NCBI GenBank assembly: GCA_030628805.1
Contig: DAOVQG010000001.1
Coordinates: forward strand, 1 to 57,763
Direction of reading: 5' to 3'
Origin: JAGMDK01 sp023128695
GTDB lineage: Bacteria; Planctomycetota; Phycisphaerae; UBA1845; Fen-1342
Length of the DNA stretch: 57,763 bases
The stretch's first letter is position 1; each line of letters opens with the position of its first letter. The position numbers and the translations under genes are program-made. Shown here piece after piece: positions 36,504 through 45,745 of the stretch. Under the pieces are notes generated by a model. The model had not been told where the DNA came from and searched no databases. It was given only the letters and a program-made list of their open reading frames with translations.

Positions 36504-38567
36504 CTACTCGACGTTGAGTGAGAGCAGATAGTTTTCCAGCGCTTTGCGCTTCTGCTCTTCCTTTTCGCGTGCTTCGCCGATGTCGCGCCCGAGGCGGGCG
36601 ATGCGGGCGTCAACCTCGTCGAAAAGCTTGAGCTGCCGCCGATAGGCGTCCGTGTTCTTGTCCAGCGTCTTGAGGTTCTCGCGAATCCGGGCCTGGTCGC
36701 GAACAACTTCGTCACGCTCCCGCTCCAAAGCGACCCGGCGGCGGGCGACGTCGTCCAGCTCGACCCGTAACGCGGTTACCTTTTCCAACGCTTCCTGAAC
36801 CGCCGGCGATATCACCCGAGCGCGGAGATAGAGCCGAATCTGATCCAGGCCGGCATTGCTCAGTGTGAGATGTTGATCGGCGACGCGCTCCAAGCGTACC
36901 GGGAACGGCACCGTCTGCTCGGCCGGCACCCCCACCTTGAAACGCAGCAGGTTCCGCGTCCGCTCGTAGGGCTCTTTCGGCTCGACCAGCTTCCATTCCT
37001 CCGAATGCGGTTGCTCGATAAGCACCGTGCGGTCCTTGTCGGATTTGTTCTTGATCCGGTACTCGCGATCGTTCATGTACTTGTGGCGGTGCCAAAGAAC
37101 ACCCTTGGCGATCCGCAGACTGATTAGCTCGTCCGGCTGCGGCTTCTGCTTGATCAGCACCTCGGTCGACAGGTCAAGGGCGTACGCGATCAGACGCTTT
37201 TCGGCCGGGTTGAGGTCCGGCAGCTTGGCGTCGCCGGCGTAGATGCTCCCGTCGAAGACCGTGACCGGACCCTGCATGAGGTGCAGGCCGGTGGTATTCT
37301 TGAGTTCCAGGCCGTTGAGCGGGTGCTTGGGATGGGTGCGGATGTTGAAAATGCTGATCTTCTCGGCTTCGATTTCCTGGTTGACGATCGGCAACATCGC
37401 CGAGTGCTGCCGCGGGATCGAGACCGGCGTGGCGATACGGTACTCAAACAGCTCCCCGGCTTCCTGGGCGGTGGCGATGGACTCGACGCCGGCGTGCAGA
37501 TCTATGTCTGGGGCTGCCCATGATTCACCATCAGCAGGCTCATCTCCCGTTGTCATAAAACTTCTAAGTCTCTCGCCTACGGTACCAGGTGGCGGAGCCC
37601 CGGGTAGCGCGCCCCCTTTCCCGCGGGCGCGACGAGCCATCTTTGCTTCACCCCTCGCGGCGAATCCACCTTCATACTCCGGCGGCCGCAATGAGGCGTA
37701 CAATTCAAGCTGTTCGAGCGGGCGGGGGACGTAGAGCGGCGTGTAGAGGTCCATGCGGAACGAGATCGGGCGGCCGGAGATCAGCGACAGCCGAACGTTA
37801 TTCCAGTCTTCCTCGGTCGCGTTTTCGACGGTGGCCCAGCCTTGCAGGAAGGGTTTGTCATCGTCGGAGAGTACCAGGCGGTAGCTGGTCTTCCAGATCG
37901 GGGCTTCGAGCAGGTACGCCGCGCGCACTCGCCGCTCGCCGTCACCCTTGAAACTCAGCGTGACGCTCTTCTTGTCGGCGTCGTGGGCGCGGGCCAGGGT
38001 CGCGAGGGCCTTGCGCAGCTCGGCGGCGACCTTCTCGTCGGCGAGTTTGATGCCTGACAACTCGGCCAGCGGCAGTTGCTGGAGGCCGGCGTCGGTGAGC
38101 AGCGTGAGCCGCTCGATTTCCTGGATCATCTTGCCGTCGGGGTTGTAGATGGGGGTTTTCTCGACGCCGACGATGATGCCCTCCAGCGACAGGGCCCCGG
38201 TGATTTCGACCGGCTCGCCGCGGAGCTGGTCGAGGAGCTGGCCGAGGGTGGGTTTGCCGGTCAGGTCGACGCCGAAGCTGCGCAGGGTTTTCTCGATCGG
38301 GTCTTGCGAGGCGTAGCTGATGATGCCGATTTTCCCGCCGTCGAAGTCCTGCACGACCATCGACTTGATGATGTCGTTGATCTGGTCGGTGCGGAACTTG
38401 AGCTCGGCGGTGGCGTCGCCGCTGACGGTGGCGTCGCACTCGAAGTAGCCCACGCCGCTGGAGAACAGGGCCACGCGGGTGACGTCGAGATCGGTAGTTT
38501 CGGCGGCGGCCAGCGGCCCGGCCGCGAAGAGCAACGAGACCAGAGCACTCAGGCGGAGCAGTTTCAT
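36504..38567 (-). CDS. Secreted DUF4139 domain protein
   Basis: A 687-residue exported protein with signal peptide (LRLSALVSLLFAAGPLAAAE). The DUF4139 core has ALFSSGVGYFECDATVSGDA, KSMVVQDFDGGKIGIISYAS, AYLLEAPIWKTSYRLVL, GWATVENATEEDWNNVRLSL followed by ISGRPISF, and a C-terminal coiled coil from about residue 600 (VTALRVELDDVARRRVALER). DUF4139 proteins are uncharacterised envelope proteins. A Gly/Ala/Pro-rich linker near residues 310-335 may be disordered. It ends in a TAG at the edge of family A repeats. Confidence 0.85.
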   Translation of the reverse strand: MKLLRLSALVSLLFAAGPLAAAETTDLDVTRVALFSSGVGYFECDATVSGDATAELKFRTDQINDIIKSMVVQDFDGGKIGIISYASQDPIEKTLRSFGVDLTGKPTLGQLLDQLRGEPVEITGALSLEGIIVGVEKTPIYNPDGKMIQEIERLTLLTDAGLQQLPLAELSGIKLADEKVAAELRKALATLARAHDADKKSVTLSFKGDGERRVRAAYLLEAPIWKTSYRLVLSDDDKPFLQGWATVENATEEDWNNVRLSLISGRPISFRMDLYTPLYVPRPLEQLELYASLRPPEYEGGFAARGEAKMARRARGKGGALPGAPPPGTVGERLRSFMTTGDEPADGESWAAPDIDLHAGVESIATAQEAGELFEYRIATPVSIPRQHSAMLPIVNQEIEAEKISIFNIRTHPKHPLNGLELKNTTGLHLMQGPVTVFDGSIYAGDAKLPDLNPAEKRLIAYALDLSTEVLIKQKPQPDELISLRIAKGVLWHRHKYMNDREYRIKNKSDKDRTVLIEQPHSEEWKLVEPKEPYERTRNLLRFKVGVPAEQTVPFPVRLERVADQHLTLSNAGLDQIRLYLRARVISPAVQEALEKVTALRVELDDVARRRVALERERDEVVRDQARIRENLKTLDKNTDAYRRQLKLFDEVDARIARLGRDIGEAREKEEQKRKALENYLLSLNVE

Positions 38568-38705
38568 GGCGAGCCTCCTGTTTGACGGTAATGCCCGGCG
38601 GGGGCAGCTTTTTAGACAGTGTCCTATGGTATCTGACGCGGATGATGGGCGATAGTTCCATAAAAAAGCGGTCAGCTTTTAGTGGTCAGCTTTCAGCAGC
38701 CTAAC

Positions 38706-38792
38706 ATGTGGCACAGGCTTCCAGCCTGTGGACCCACCGGCAAGCCTGTCCTGAGCAAAGTCGAAGGAATGCCGGTGCCGCGCAAATGTTGC
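38706..38792. repeat. Nested palindromes: family B split by another element
   Basis: A complete unit TGGCACAGGCTTCCAGCCTG is followed by CACCGGCAAG, then an insert containing TGTCCTGAGCAAAGTCGAAG, then ATGCCGGTGCC. Removing the insert restores the standard family B palindrome CACCGGCAAGATGCCGGTG. Confidence 0.8.
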
Positions 38793-38793
38793 C

Positions 38794-39153
38794 ATGGCGG
38801 GCCGGGCGGCTATTATCCGTGACGTGAACGCAAGGCACCCACAATGGTTGCGGAACTGGCTCCAGCGGCACCGGCATCCGCTCTCGCGCGGCCTGCACCT
38901 CGTGGGAATCCCGCTCGCGGCCGCCGCGGTGGTGCTCGCGGGGGTGCAGCTTTACCACGGGTGGTGGCATTTGTGGTGGCGGCCGGTGGTGCTGTTGGGG
39001 GCGGGGTATCTTCTCCAATACGTCGGACACCTCATCGAAGGGAACGACATGGGGGAAGTAATCCTGGTCAAGAAGCTGCTCGGGCGGCCCTACCAGGCGA
39101 TTTCGCCGAGGTATGCCGGCGGGCGAGCGGACAACGAGGCGGACGTGACGTAA
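38794..39153 (+). CDS. DUF962/Mpo1-like membrane protein
   Basis: A 119-residue protein with two hydrophobic segments and the DUF962/Mpo1 pattern: HPLSRGLHLVGIPLAAAAVV, then GYLLQYVGHLIEGNDMGE with conserved histidines. Yeast Mpo1 is an Fe(II)-dependent dioxygenase in phytosphingosine breakdown; bacterial homologues are mostly uncharacterised. A GTG at 38824 (VNARHPQWLRNW) is an alternative start and would remove ten poorly conserved residues. Repeat DNA flanks both sides. Confidence 0.78.
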   Translation: MAGRAAIIRDVNARHPQWLRNWLQRHRHPLSRGLHLVGIPLAAAAVVLAGVQLYHGWWHLWWRPVVLLGAGYLLQYVGHLIEGNDMGEVILVKKLLGRPYQAISPRYAGGRADNEADVT

Positions 39154-39239
39154 CGCTTCGTCCCGCGTTGTCAGGGCTTCCTGTTCCACTCGCGAGAGAG
39201 GGCGTCGGCGATGAGGGCCAACACTCCGCCGCAAAAATC

Positions 39240-39395
39240 ATGTAGCGCCCGGGCTCTGTCCCGGACGTCGTTGTGGGAGAGGTATTCCCCCGGTTTTACG
39301 GCCGGGTGGGCCACCCAACCGGATCACTCTTGAATCGAAGGGGAGCGCGGGCGAGACGCCCGGCGCTCCCTTTCACTTGATGGTTGTATAAGACG
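39240..39395. repeat. Family A half-element and spacer
   Basis: TGTAGCGCCCGGGCTCTGTC+CCGGACGTCG at 39241-39270 is the left arm of family A. Then comes GGGTGGGCCACCCAACC (39304-39320) and GGGCGAGACGCCCGGCGCTCCC, a hairpin at about 39349-39371, close to the stop of the dockerin gene and possibly its terminator. Confidence 0.6.
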
Positions 39396-41318
39396 CTACG
39401 GGCAGGTTGTATTCATCAGCTCCACGATTGGATCGATGTCACGCCACGAAACCGTCCCATCCGCGTTCACGTCGTTGTTCTCGAACGAGCACGTCGGCAC
39501 GCCTGGCAGGAACATTGCGATCCAGGCGGCTACGTTGTCGTTCATTGCCGCCACGAAATAGTCGATGTCGCGCCAGGATATCACGCCGTCGCAGTTGCTG
39601 TCCCCGGGACACGGTGTCGGAAAATCGCACTCGTCCGGGATGCCGTTCCCGTTGACATCCAATGACGTGCCCTCGGCAATGTCGCATTCGTCGGGAATGC
39701 CGTTCGTGTTGCAATCCTCGCTGAACCCGCTCCCGACGTCGCACTGGTCAGGGATTCCGTTTTCGTTGCAGTCGGCAAGCTGCACGGTGGTGATATAGAC
39801 GCCCCTGGGGTCACCCCCGTAGTCGATGTCAGCCTCGAAGATGACTTGTCCCTCGTCGTTTACGTCGATATCAGAGAACGTACAGAACCAGTGATCCTCG
39901 TATGGTGGTGGGAGTGGATCACCGTGGAGGACCAAGGGCACAACGCGATGGCCTTCGATAAAGTCCTCGCAATAAACGTAAATGCCGTGGTCGTACGAAG
40001 CCCGAAAGACCACAAAGGGATGGTCGGTGTTGGAGCCGCCGATCAAGGGCGCCTGAAACCCGTCAACCGAGAAGGGCCCGGCACAGGTATAGGTTTCGTC
40101 TGACCGCACGAGGGGCCGGATCACGTCCGAGTCGCAGACTGGGTTGAGGCCCTGACTCCAGAGGAAGATGCCTTCTTCTGGATACGACCCTTCTTCATGG
40201 ATCTCGGCTTGAAAGACAACGTCGGGAGCATGCTGCGTGAGGTTGCCGATGTCGCAAAGTTCGCTACCCACGTCGCCGAGCTTTCGAACCGCGGAGGGCA
40301 AAACAACAAACTCGTCGGGATTGCCGCCGTTGGCTGCGGTTCCGTCGCGGGCGACCATACACGATACACCGTTGTCGTCGAGAATCAAACGGGTCTCGAA
40401 ATCCCCAGGATCTGGTCCGGTCATCACAGTGGCTAGAAAGAGGGTCTGGTTCGGCGCGTTATGTCGGGTGGGAGCCCAGAAGGCTTCGTGGCCGTCCATC
40501 TCTTCTTCAAAGACCGGAAAATGTCCACCCGGGCCGGGCGCGGCGGCACCTCCCTCGGCGATGAAACACTGGCCATGTCCCGCAGCCAAACTGACAAACC
40601 ACTGATCGCACGGCCACTCGCAGCGGAACTCGTACACCGACTGAACGAGAGAACCGTCGCGTCGTAGCCGTCCGAGATTGACACTCTGGCGAATATCCTC
40701 CTGGCAACCGGCGCTCTGGGGATACCAGATTATTTCGGTTGGCCCTGCAGGGTAGCGGAAGCGGTACCATCTCTCGGTCCCCCAGCCATTCCAATCAGGC
40801 TCCTGGCAATTGCCCGCCTCAGAAAAAGCGTAGAACAGGATGTAAGGATCATCGCCACCGATGTCATCACTGATGCTGAGCCCTACGGATGGGCCGTGCG
40901 CTGCCTTCACTTCTCTAGCCCCAAATAGCGTAAATACCTCAGTACAACCGGGGTCATAATCGCAGCAATACTCGGGGCATGGACTGGAGCAGCCATCCCA
41001 CCAGTAAGGGGACGGAGGCGGAGTGGCGTCATCTATGCGCAGAAGTGCTTCGGACAGTCCGGATCCAGTGTGGTAGGCGTAGATACCGTCCCCGTCGCCG
41101 TATATAGCCATGCCTTGGCTGTTGATGGCAACGCCGTCGTCGAGCTGACCGTAGACAGCTCCCGGCGGCTCACCCGGGATCTGTTCGCCTTCAAGGGCAA
41201 TGACCTGAATCGTGGTTTGCAGCGCCCCGTTACCATCGGCGACTGCCGCCGCGGAGGCCAGGAGCATCCCGCTCGTCACAACGAGTGCAACTACAACATG
41301 TTTGTTTCGTCTCATCAT
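39396..41318 (-). CDS. Secreted protein with calcium-loop repeats and dockerin-like tail
   Basis: A 640-residue exported protein. The start at 41318 is supported by AAGGAAGGAG seven bases upstream and a signal peptide (MMRRNKHVVVALVVTSGMLL). The main body is predicted beta-rich with Asp/Gly-rich loops and unassigned. Residues about 513-565 hold three DxNxNGIPDxCD repeats of the thrombospondin-3/calcium-binding kind. The end holds GDSNCDGVISWRDIDYFVAA and NDVNADGTVSWRDIDPIVEL, nearly identical to the tail of the protein at 1693. No cohesin is nearby. Confidence 0.82.
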   Translation of the reverse strand: MMRRNKHVVVALVVTSGMLLASAAAVADGNGALQTTIQVIALEGEQIPGEPPGAVYGQLDDGVAINSQGMAIYGDGDGIYAYHTGSGLSEALLRIDDATPPPSPYWWDGCSSPCPEYCCDYDPGCTEVFTLFGAREVKAAHGPSVGLSISDDIGGDDPYILFYAFSEAGNCQEPDWNGWGTERWYRFRYPAGPTEIIWYPQSAGCQEDIRQSVNLGRLRRDGSLVQSVYEFRCEWPCDQWFVSLAAGHGQCFIAEGGAAAPGPGGHFPVFEEEMDGHEAFWAPTRHNAPNQTLFLATVMTGPDPGDFETRLILDDNGVSCMVARDGTAANGGNPDEFVVLPSAVRKLGDVGSELCDIGNLTQHAPDVVFQAEIHEEGSYPEEGIFLWSQGLNPVCDSDVIRPLVRSDETYTCAGPFSVDGFQAPLIGGSNTDHPFVVFRASYDHGIYVYCEDFIEGHRVVPLVLHGDPLPPPYEDHWFCTFSDIDVNDEGQVIFEADIDYGGDPRGVYITTVQLADCNENGIPDQCDVGSGFSEDCNTNGIPDECDIAEGTSLDVNGNGIPDECDFPTPCPGDSNCDGVISWRDIDYFVAAMNDNVAAWIAMFLPGVPTCSFENNDVNADGTVSWRDIDPIVELMNTTCP

Positions 41319-41662
41319 TTCAGTCTCCTTCCTTGTAAACCAGGTTCTATCGATCGATACAACGTGCTTAGGTCTTGTCCGGACCATTCCAAACATTGTT
41401 TACTAACAGCGGATTGCATTGTCAGCACCGCCTTGTTCGCTAGAAGATAGATACGTAACAGCAACCGGCAACCGGTAAACCGAAATCGAAGCGGCGGCAG
41501 ATTGCGGAACCGGTTTGCCGAGAGAATCACACACGCCGACCTCCTTGAGTCATTTCTCCATAAGTCTTTGGCGTTGCGTCGACCCTTTGTTACAGAAAAA
41601 TGTGACTTTTTGCGTAATAAATGAATGGAGAGCCGGCCCCTGGATGGTTACATGATGCTAAG

Positions 41663-41718
41663 AAATACTGCTCAAGAGCAGTGGCACACCAGCCCGGCAA
41701 TTGAGGGTTGACAGGGCA
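41663..41718. repeat. Family C right arm joined to a family E end
   Basis: TACTGCTCAAGAGCAGTGGC+ACACC (family C right arm only) is followed by AATTGAGGGTTGACAGGGCA+CCAG, matching family E. The C-then-E order also occurs at 8619-8785. The spacer 41319-41777 shows nothing else clear besides the promoter regions of the two flanking divergent genes. Confidence 0.75.
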
Positions 41719-41777
41719 CCAGAATTAATGAGAGAGTGTTGTACCATGCCGTGTCTGCGAAAAGGTAGAGTGCGAAG

Positions 41778-44700
41778 ATGAGCTTAATCAGACTGCGGTT
41801 TTTTCTAATACTGTTGCCGTGTGCCCTCCCGGCCGAGGTCTCCTGGAATGGGTTTGGACCAGCGCAAACCCTGGCCCAAACGCCCGGCGACATAGAGGAT
41901 CAGCAGGCTGATGCTGCCCGCGAACCCGGCCTCGAGGCGGAAATCCTGGCCGAGATTCAAGAAATGCTGGATCGGCCGCAAACGCCGGATGGGGCGGAGG
42001 TCGTCGCCCTGCTGGAACGGGTCCCGGCCCGCGGCGTGCGGCTGGAAGACATCGCTGACGGTCTCGGGCAACTGGCAGCACGCTTGTTAGAGGCTGCTGA
42101 TTACGTATCGGCCGAGGCTCTCCAGCGACGGGTCGTCGCCATCCGCCGGCAAACGTACGGCAGCGAACATCCGCAGGTTGCCGGCGCGCTGGCCGACCTG
42201 GCCGCGACCCTCTTCAGCAAGAAAGACTATCACGAGGCTTACGAGCACTTGACGGAAGCCCTGCGCGTATTCCGCAACGCGGAAAGCGATGTTCGGGAAG
42301 ATCTCGCGAGTTGCCTGAACGATTTCGGCGTCCTGCTAAAGACCGTCGGTCACTATGACGAGGCCGAGGAGTGTTACCAGGAGGCGCTCAAGATTTACGA
42401 GGAGTTGCACGGCAACACCGCCCATCCGGATGTGGCTACAACGTATTCGAACCTGTCCATTCTGCGGTTCGTTCTCGCGGACTGGGACGAGGCGGAACTA
42501 ATTGCCCGCAAAGCGCTGGCGATCCGCAAGGAGTTGTACGGCGATTGGCACCACGAAGTGGGGTACGCCCTGAACAACTTGGCCGTCGCCTTGGCCAAGC
42601 AGGGTAAGGACGACGAGGCCGAACGCTGCCAGCGCGAGGCCCTGTCGATTCTCTCTGTCACGCAGGGCACGGATCATCCCGCCGTCGTTATGCTCCGCGT
42701 TAACCTGGCTCTTTTTCTCCACGAGCGCGGGCAATACCGCGCGGCCGAACCCCTGTGGGTCGAGGCGGTGGAAGCGGCCGAACGGGCCCGCCTACGGTTT
42801 GACGCGCGCGACCTGGGACGCAACCAGTTCGATGCGGACACCTATACCTTCGGGCGACTCGTGGCCTGCCTGGTTCGGAACGGAAAGCCGCGCGAGGCCT
42901 GGCGACGATTCGAGGACAGCTTGGCCCGCTGTCTGCGGGATGCCCTGGCCGAGCCGCGGGTGCGCCGTCTCAATGCCACTGAGCGGCAACGGGAAGACCG
43001 CCTGCACGCCCGCTTGCGTACCCTCGACGCCCAGCTCGAAACCCTGCGGCGAGCGCAACCGTTGGCCGACGAAGTCCGCCGCGAACTGGAAACACTGCGG
43101 ACGACCCACGCTCAGGCGGCCGCCGAGCTGGCCCTGCTGCGGGCCCAACTGAACGAGAAATACGGAGTTGTATCCGGCGAAACCTACTCCTTGGAAGAAA
43201 TTCAAAAGAGGTTGCCGCCCGACGCCGCGCTCATCGCCTGGGTTGACGTGCGTTTTTGGGCGGTGGCCCGCGGCGAGCACTGGGGCGTGGTGTTGCGGAA
43301 CGCCGGGGCACCGATCTGGGTTCCCCTGCCCGGCAGCGGCGAAAACGGCACGTGGACGATCTTCGATGAAGAGCTGCCCGACGGCGTGGCCCGGCTGCTG
43401 GCCAGGCGAGAAGTAGCCGCGCCTCTGCCCGCCCCCTTGCCAACCCCGCCCCGGGCGGTCGAAGTCTGTGCGACTATGCCGGCGGTCGAGTTTGCGGGGC
43501 GCTGGTTGCGTACGAAGGTGCCCTTGACGCCGACACAACGCGACCGACTCCTCAGCGTATCCGAGAACCTGCCCAAGCCCCACGGAGAAATGTGGAACGG
43601 GGCGGTGTACGGCCTCTTTGATTGCTCGGTCGCATTGGGTAGTCTTGACGATACGCGGAAAGTCCTGGACCGCCTGGCCGCGCAACGCCTGGAGCCGTTA
43701 CGGCCGCATTTGCAGGGGATTCGACATTTGGTGGTATTGCCCGCCGGCAAAATGGCAAAGGTCCCGGTCGAGGCATTAAACGACGATTACGAAGTCTCGT
43801 ACGCACCCTCCGGAACGCTGTACGCGCTGCTCCCCAGGAAGCGGACGCCGCCCGACGGAGACTTAGGACGTCCGGGACGGAGCCCGGACGCTACAAAGCT
43901 GCTCCCCAGGAATCGTACGCCGCCCGACGGACACCCAACGCTGTTGGCCCTCGGCGATCCACCCTTCAACCAAGACCACATGAACCAGATGGCGGCGGAA
44001 CAGCAGTCCGAAACCGGCCCCATCGCCACGGCCTTGGCAATAACCCGAGACGGCGGCGTGGACGATGAAACACTTCGCGGCGCCGCCCGCGGCGAACGTG
44101 ACCAACGACAGCGCTTCGTGCGTTTGCCCGGCACGCGCGCCGAGGTCCGAGAAATCGCGCGGCTCTTTGCAACCGAAAACCGCACCCTGTGGGTCGGCCC
44201 GGACGCCAGCGAACCTCACTTGGGAGAGCTCTTGCGAGCGGATCGGCTCCGAGAGTTCCACTACCTCCATTTCGCCACCCATGCCCTGGCCAATGCCCGC
44301 CGGCCGACGAAAAGCACGATCCTGCTCTCGCAGGTAGAGCTGCCCGATCCGTCATTTGCCGCAAACAACGCCGAACCGATCTATGACGGCGGGCTGGACA
44401 TGGGCGAGGTGCTGCGAGAATGGCGGGGCAAGCTGAACGCCGAACTCGTGACCATCAGTGCCTGCCAAAGCGCGCTGGGCCGGCCGGCCGACGGCGAGGG
44501 GCACCTCGGCTTCGCCCAGGCTTTCCTGCTGGCCGGGGCGGAAAACCTCGTATTGTCCCTCTGGAGCGTCAACGACGATGCCACCAAGCTCCTGATGATC
44601 CGGTTCTACCAAAACATGCTCGGCCGATACGACCAACCGCGCGGCCGTTTCGCCGCCGGAGAGCCCATGCCAAAAGTCGGCGCCCTGCGAGAGGCCAAGT

Positions 44701-44864
44701 GCTGGCTGCGCGAACTCACGTGGTCGGAAGCGAATGCTGAAAAAAGCAAGCTCCAGCGCGGCAAGGTGGTTTCCAGATCAGACCCGTCGTTGCCGAACGA
44801 CGACCGGCCCTTCGAGCATCCCTATTACTGGGCGGGGTTCATCTTGATCGGCTCCGGGAACTGA
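41778..44864 (+). CDS. Secreted TPR-CHAT (caspase-like) protein
   Basis: A 1028-residue predicted cysteine protease. It has an N-terminal signal-like segment (IRLRFFLILLPCALPAEV), TPR repeats over residues about 100-340 (YSNLSILRFVLADWDEAELI, YALNNLAVALAKQGKDDEAE), a helical/coiled linker, and a C-terminal CHAT domain. The catalytic pair is visible: H835 in LHFATHALAN and C896 in VTISACQSALG. Residues about 683-707 contain a 24-residue in-frame insertion with a family A palindrome. It is convergent with a sigma/anti-sigma pair. TPR-CHAT proteases in other systems (for example Csx29) cleave a partner tied to an ECF sigma factor, so a signalling link here is plausible. Confidence 0.85.
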   Translation: MSLIRLRFFLILLPCALPAEVSWNGFGPAQTLAQTPGDIEDQQADAAREPGLEAEILAEIQEMLDRPQTPDGAEVVALLERVPARGVRLEDIADGLGQLAARLLEAADYVSAEALQRRVVAIRRQTYGSEHPQVAGALADLAATLFSKKDYHEAYEHLTEALRVFRNAESDVREDLASCLNDFGVLLKTVGHYDEAEECYQEALKIYEELHGNTAHPDVATTYSNLSILRFVLADWDEAELIARKALAIRKELYGDWHHEVGYALNNLAVALAKQGKDDEAERCQREALSILSVTQGTDHPAVVMLRVNLALFLHERGQYRAAEPLWVEAVEAAERARLRFDARDLGRNQFDADTYTFGRLVACLVRNGKPREAWRRFEDSLARCLRDALAEPRVRRLNATERQREDRLHARLRTLDAQLETLRRAQPLADEVRRELETLRTTHAQAAAELALLRAQLNEKYGVVSGETYSLEEIQKRLPPDAALIAWVDVRFWAVARGEHWGVVLRNAGAPIWVPLPGSGENGTWTIFDEELPDGVARLLARREVAAPLPAPLPTPPRAVEVCATMPAVEFAGRWLRTKVPLTPTQRDRLLSVSENLPKPHGEMWNGAVYGLFDCSVALGSLDDTRKVLDRLAAQRLEPLRPHLQGIRHLVVLPAGKMAKVPVEALNDDYEVSYAPSGTLYALLPRKRTPPDGDLGRPGRSPDATKLLPRNRTPPDGHPTLLALGDPPFNQDHMNQMAAEQQSETGPIATALAITRDGGVDDETLRGAARGERDQRQRFVRLPGTRAEVREIARLFATENRTLWVGPDASEPHLGELLRADRLREFHYLHFATHALANARRPTKSTILLSQVELPDPSFAANNAEPIYDGGLDMGEVLREWRGKLNAELVTISACQSALGRPADGEGHLGFAQAFLLAGAENLVLSLWSVNDDATKLLMIRFYQNMLGRYDQPRGRFAAGEPMPKVGALREAKCWLRELTWSEANAEKSKLQRGKVVSRSDPSLPNDDRPFEHPYYWAGFILIGSGN
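43826..43934. repeat. 72-bp in-frame duplication carrying a family A palindrome
   Basis: Two copies of a segment of about 36 bp beginning GCTGCTCCCCAGGAA (43826 and 43898) flank CGTCCGGGACGGAGCCCGGA+CGCTAC (43869-43895). The offset is 72 bp, 24 codons. The copies have diverged slightly (GAAGCGGACG versus GAATCGTACG). Confidence 0.9.
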
Positions 44865-44887
44865 GGCTGTTCAGCAAAGGCACCGGA

Positions 44888-45745
44888 CTACTGCGTGTCG
44901 AACGTCTCCCACGCCAGCGTGGTTTGTTCGGGCAGGCACGCCCGCAGCGCGGCGAGAGCGGCGGCCGTATCGCCGGTCTCGGCGGGCGGGACCGCACGTC
45001 GCAGACACTTCAGCACTGCCGCCGCCGGCTCACCTTCCGCCGGGAGTTCACCGGGCTGCTGAGCGACCACCAGTGCAAGCAACTGTTCCCCCGGCGGATC
45101 ATCAGTAACATCCAACTTGAGCGTGTAAGCCTCTCCCGCGGCTAATGAAACGCGCTCGCCCAGGCCCCAATCCAGCACCTGTCCGGCGTTATCCCACGTC
45201 CGAAAAACCTCGAGTACCGTGCAGGCCTCCGCAGCCGAAATTCGGAACGTATCCTCACGCCGTTCGTCGCTCCGGGTGGTACCGGGCAGCCACTCCACGT
45301 GAACGATTTCGGAAACCTGGGTCCCGTGCCGAGACGAAGACAGCCAAGCTGGGATAACCGCGAGCAGGATGATCGCCGCTGCCGCCAAGGATACCGCCCA
45401 ATGAATTACCCAGCGACGCCTGGGGGCGTTCTGCCGGATGAGGGCGATGAAGTCGGTCCAGCCGGTACTGCGCGCGTAATCAGCCCTCCAAGCGTCCTCA
45501 CGCAGGAGCGGATGCCCGACGACCGGCTTCTCGCACGCCGTGACTATGATGACCGTCCGGCACGACAGGCAGGAGCCCAGGTGCTCAGCCTGCCGCGGGT
45601 TCGGACTCCGTTGTCCGCTGGCCAGCGCGGCGAGCTCGTTGTAGGACAGGCAGTCGGCGCCCGGTCCCAGCAAGGCCAGTTGATCCTCGGAAACGCTTTG
45701 TTCGCAATCACTTATGGTTGCGTCGCTGTCCTTCGCGGATGCCAT
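44888..45745 (-). CDS. Membrane anti-sigma factor (zinc-finger type)
   Basis: A 285-residue regulator. The cytoplasmic N-terminus carries a ZAS-like zinc motif HLGSCLSC (H55, C59, C62) in the context AALASGQRSPNPRQAEHLGS. A single membrane helix spans about 110-130 (VIHWAVSLAAAAIILLAVIP), leaving a C-terminal domain of about 150 residues outside. It overlaps the sigma-factor gene by 38 bp, the usual arrangement for a cognate pair, and should hold the sigma factor inactive until a signal. The adjacent convergent gene encodes a secreted TPR-CHAT protein. Confidence 0.8.
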   Translation of the reverse strand: MASAKDSDATISDCEQSVSEDQLALLGPGADCLSYNELAALASGQRSPNPRQAEHLGSCLSCRTVIIVTACEKPVVGHPLLREDAWRADYARSTGWTDFIALIRQNAPRRRWVIHWAVSLAAAAIILLAVIPAWLSSSRHGTQVSEIVHVEWLPGTTRSDERREDTFRISAAEACTVLEVFRTWDNAGQVLDWGLGERVSLAAGEAYTLKLDVTDDPPGEQLLALVVAQQPGELPAEGEPAAAVLKCLRRAVPPAETGDTAAALAALRACLPEQTTLAWETFDTQ

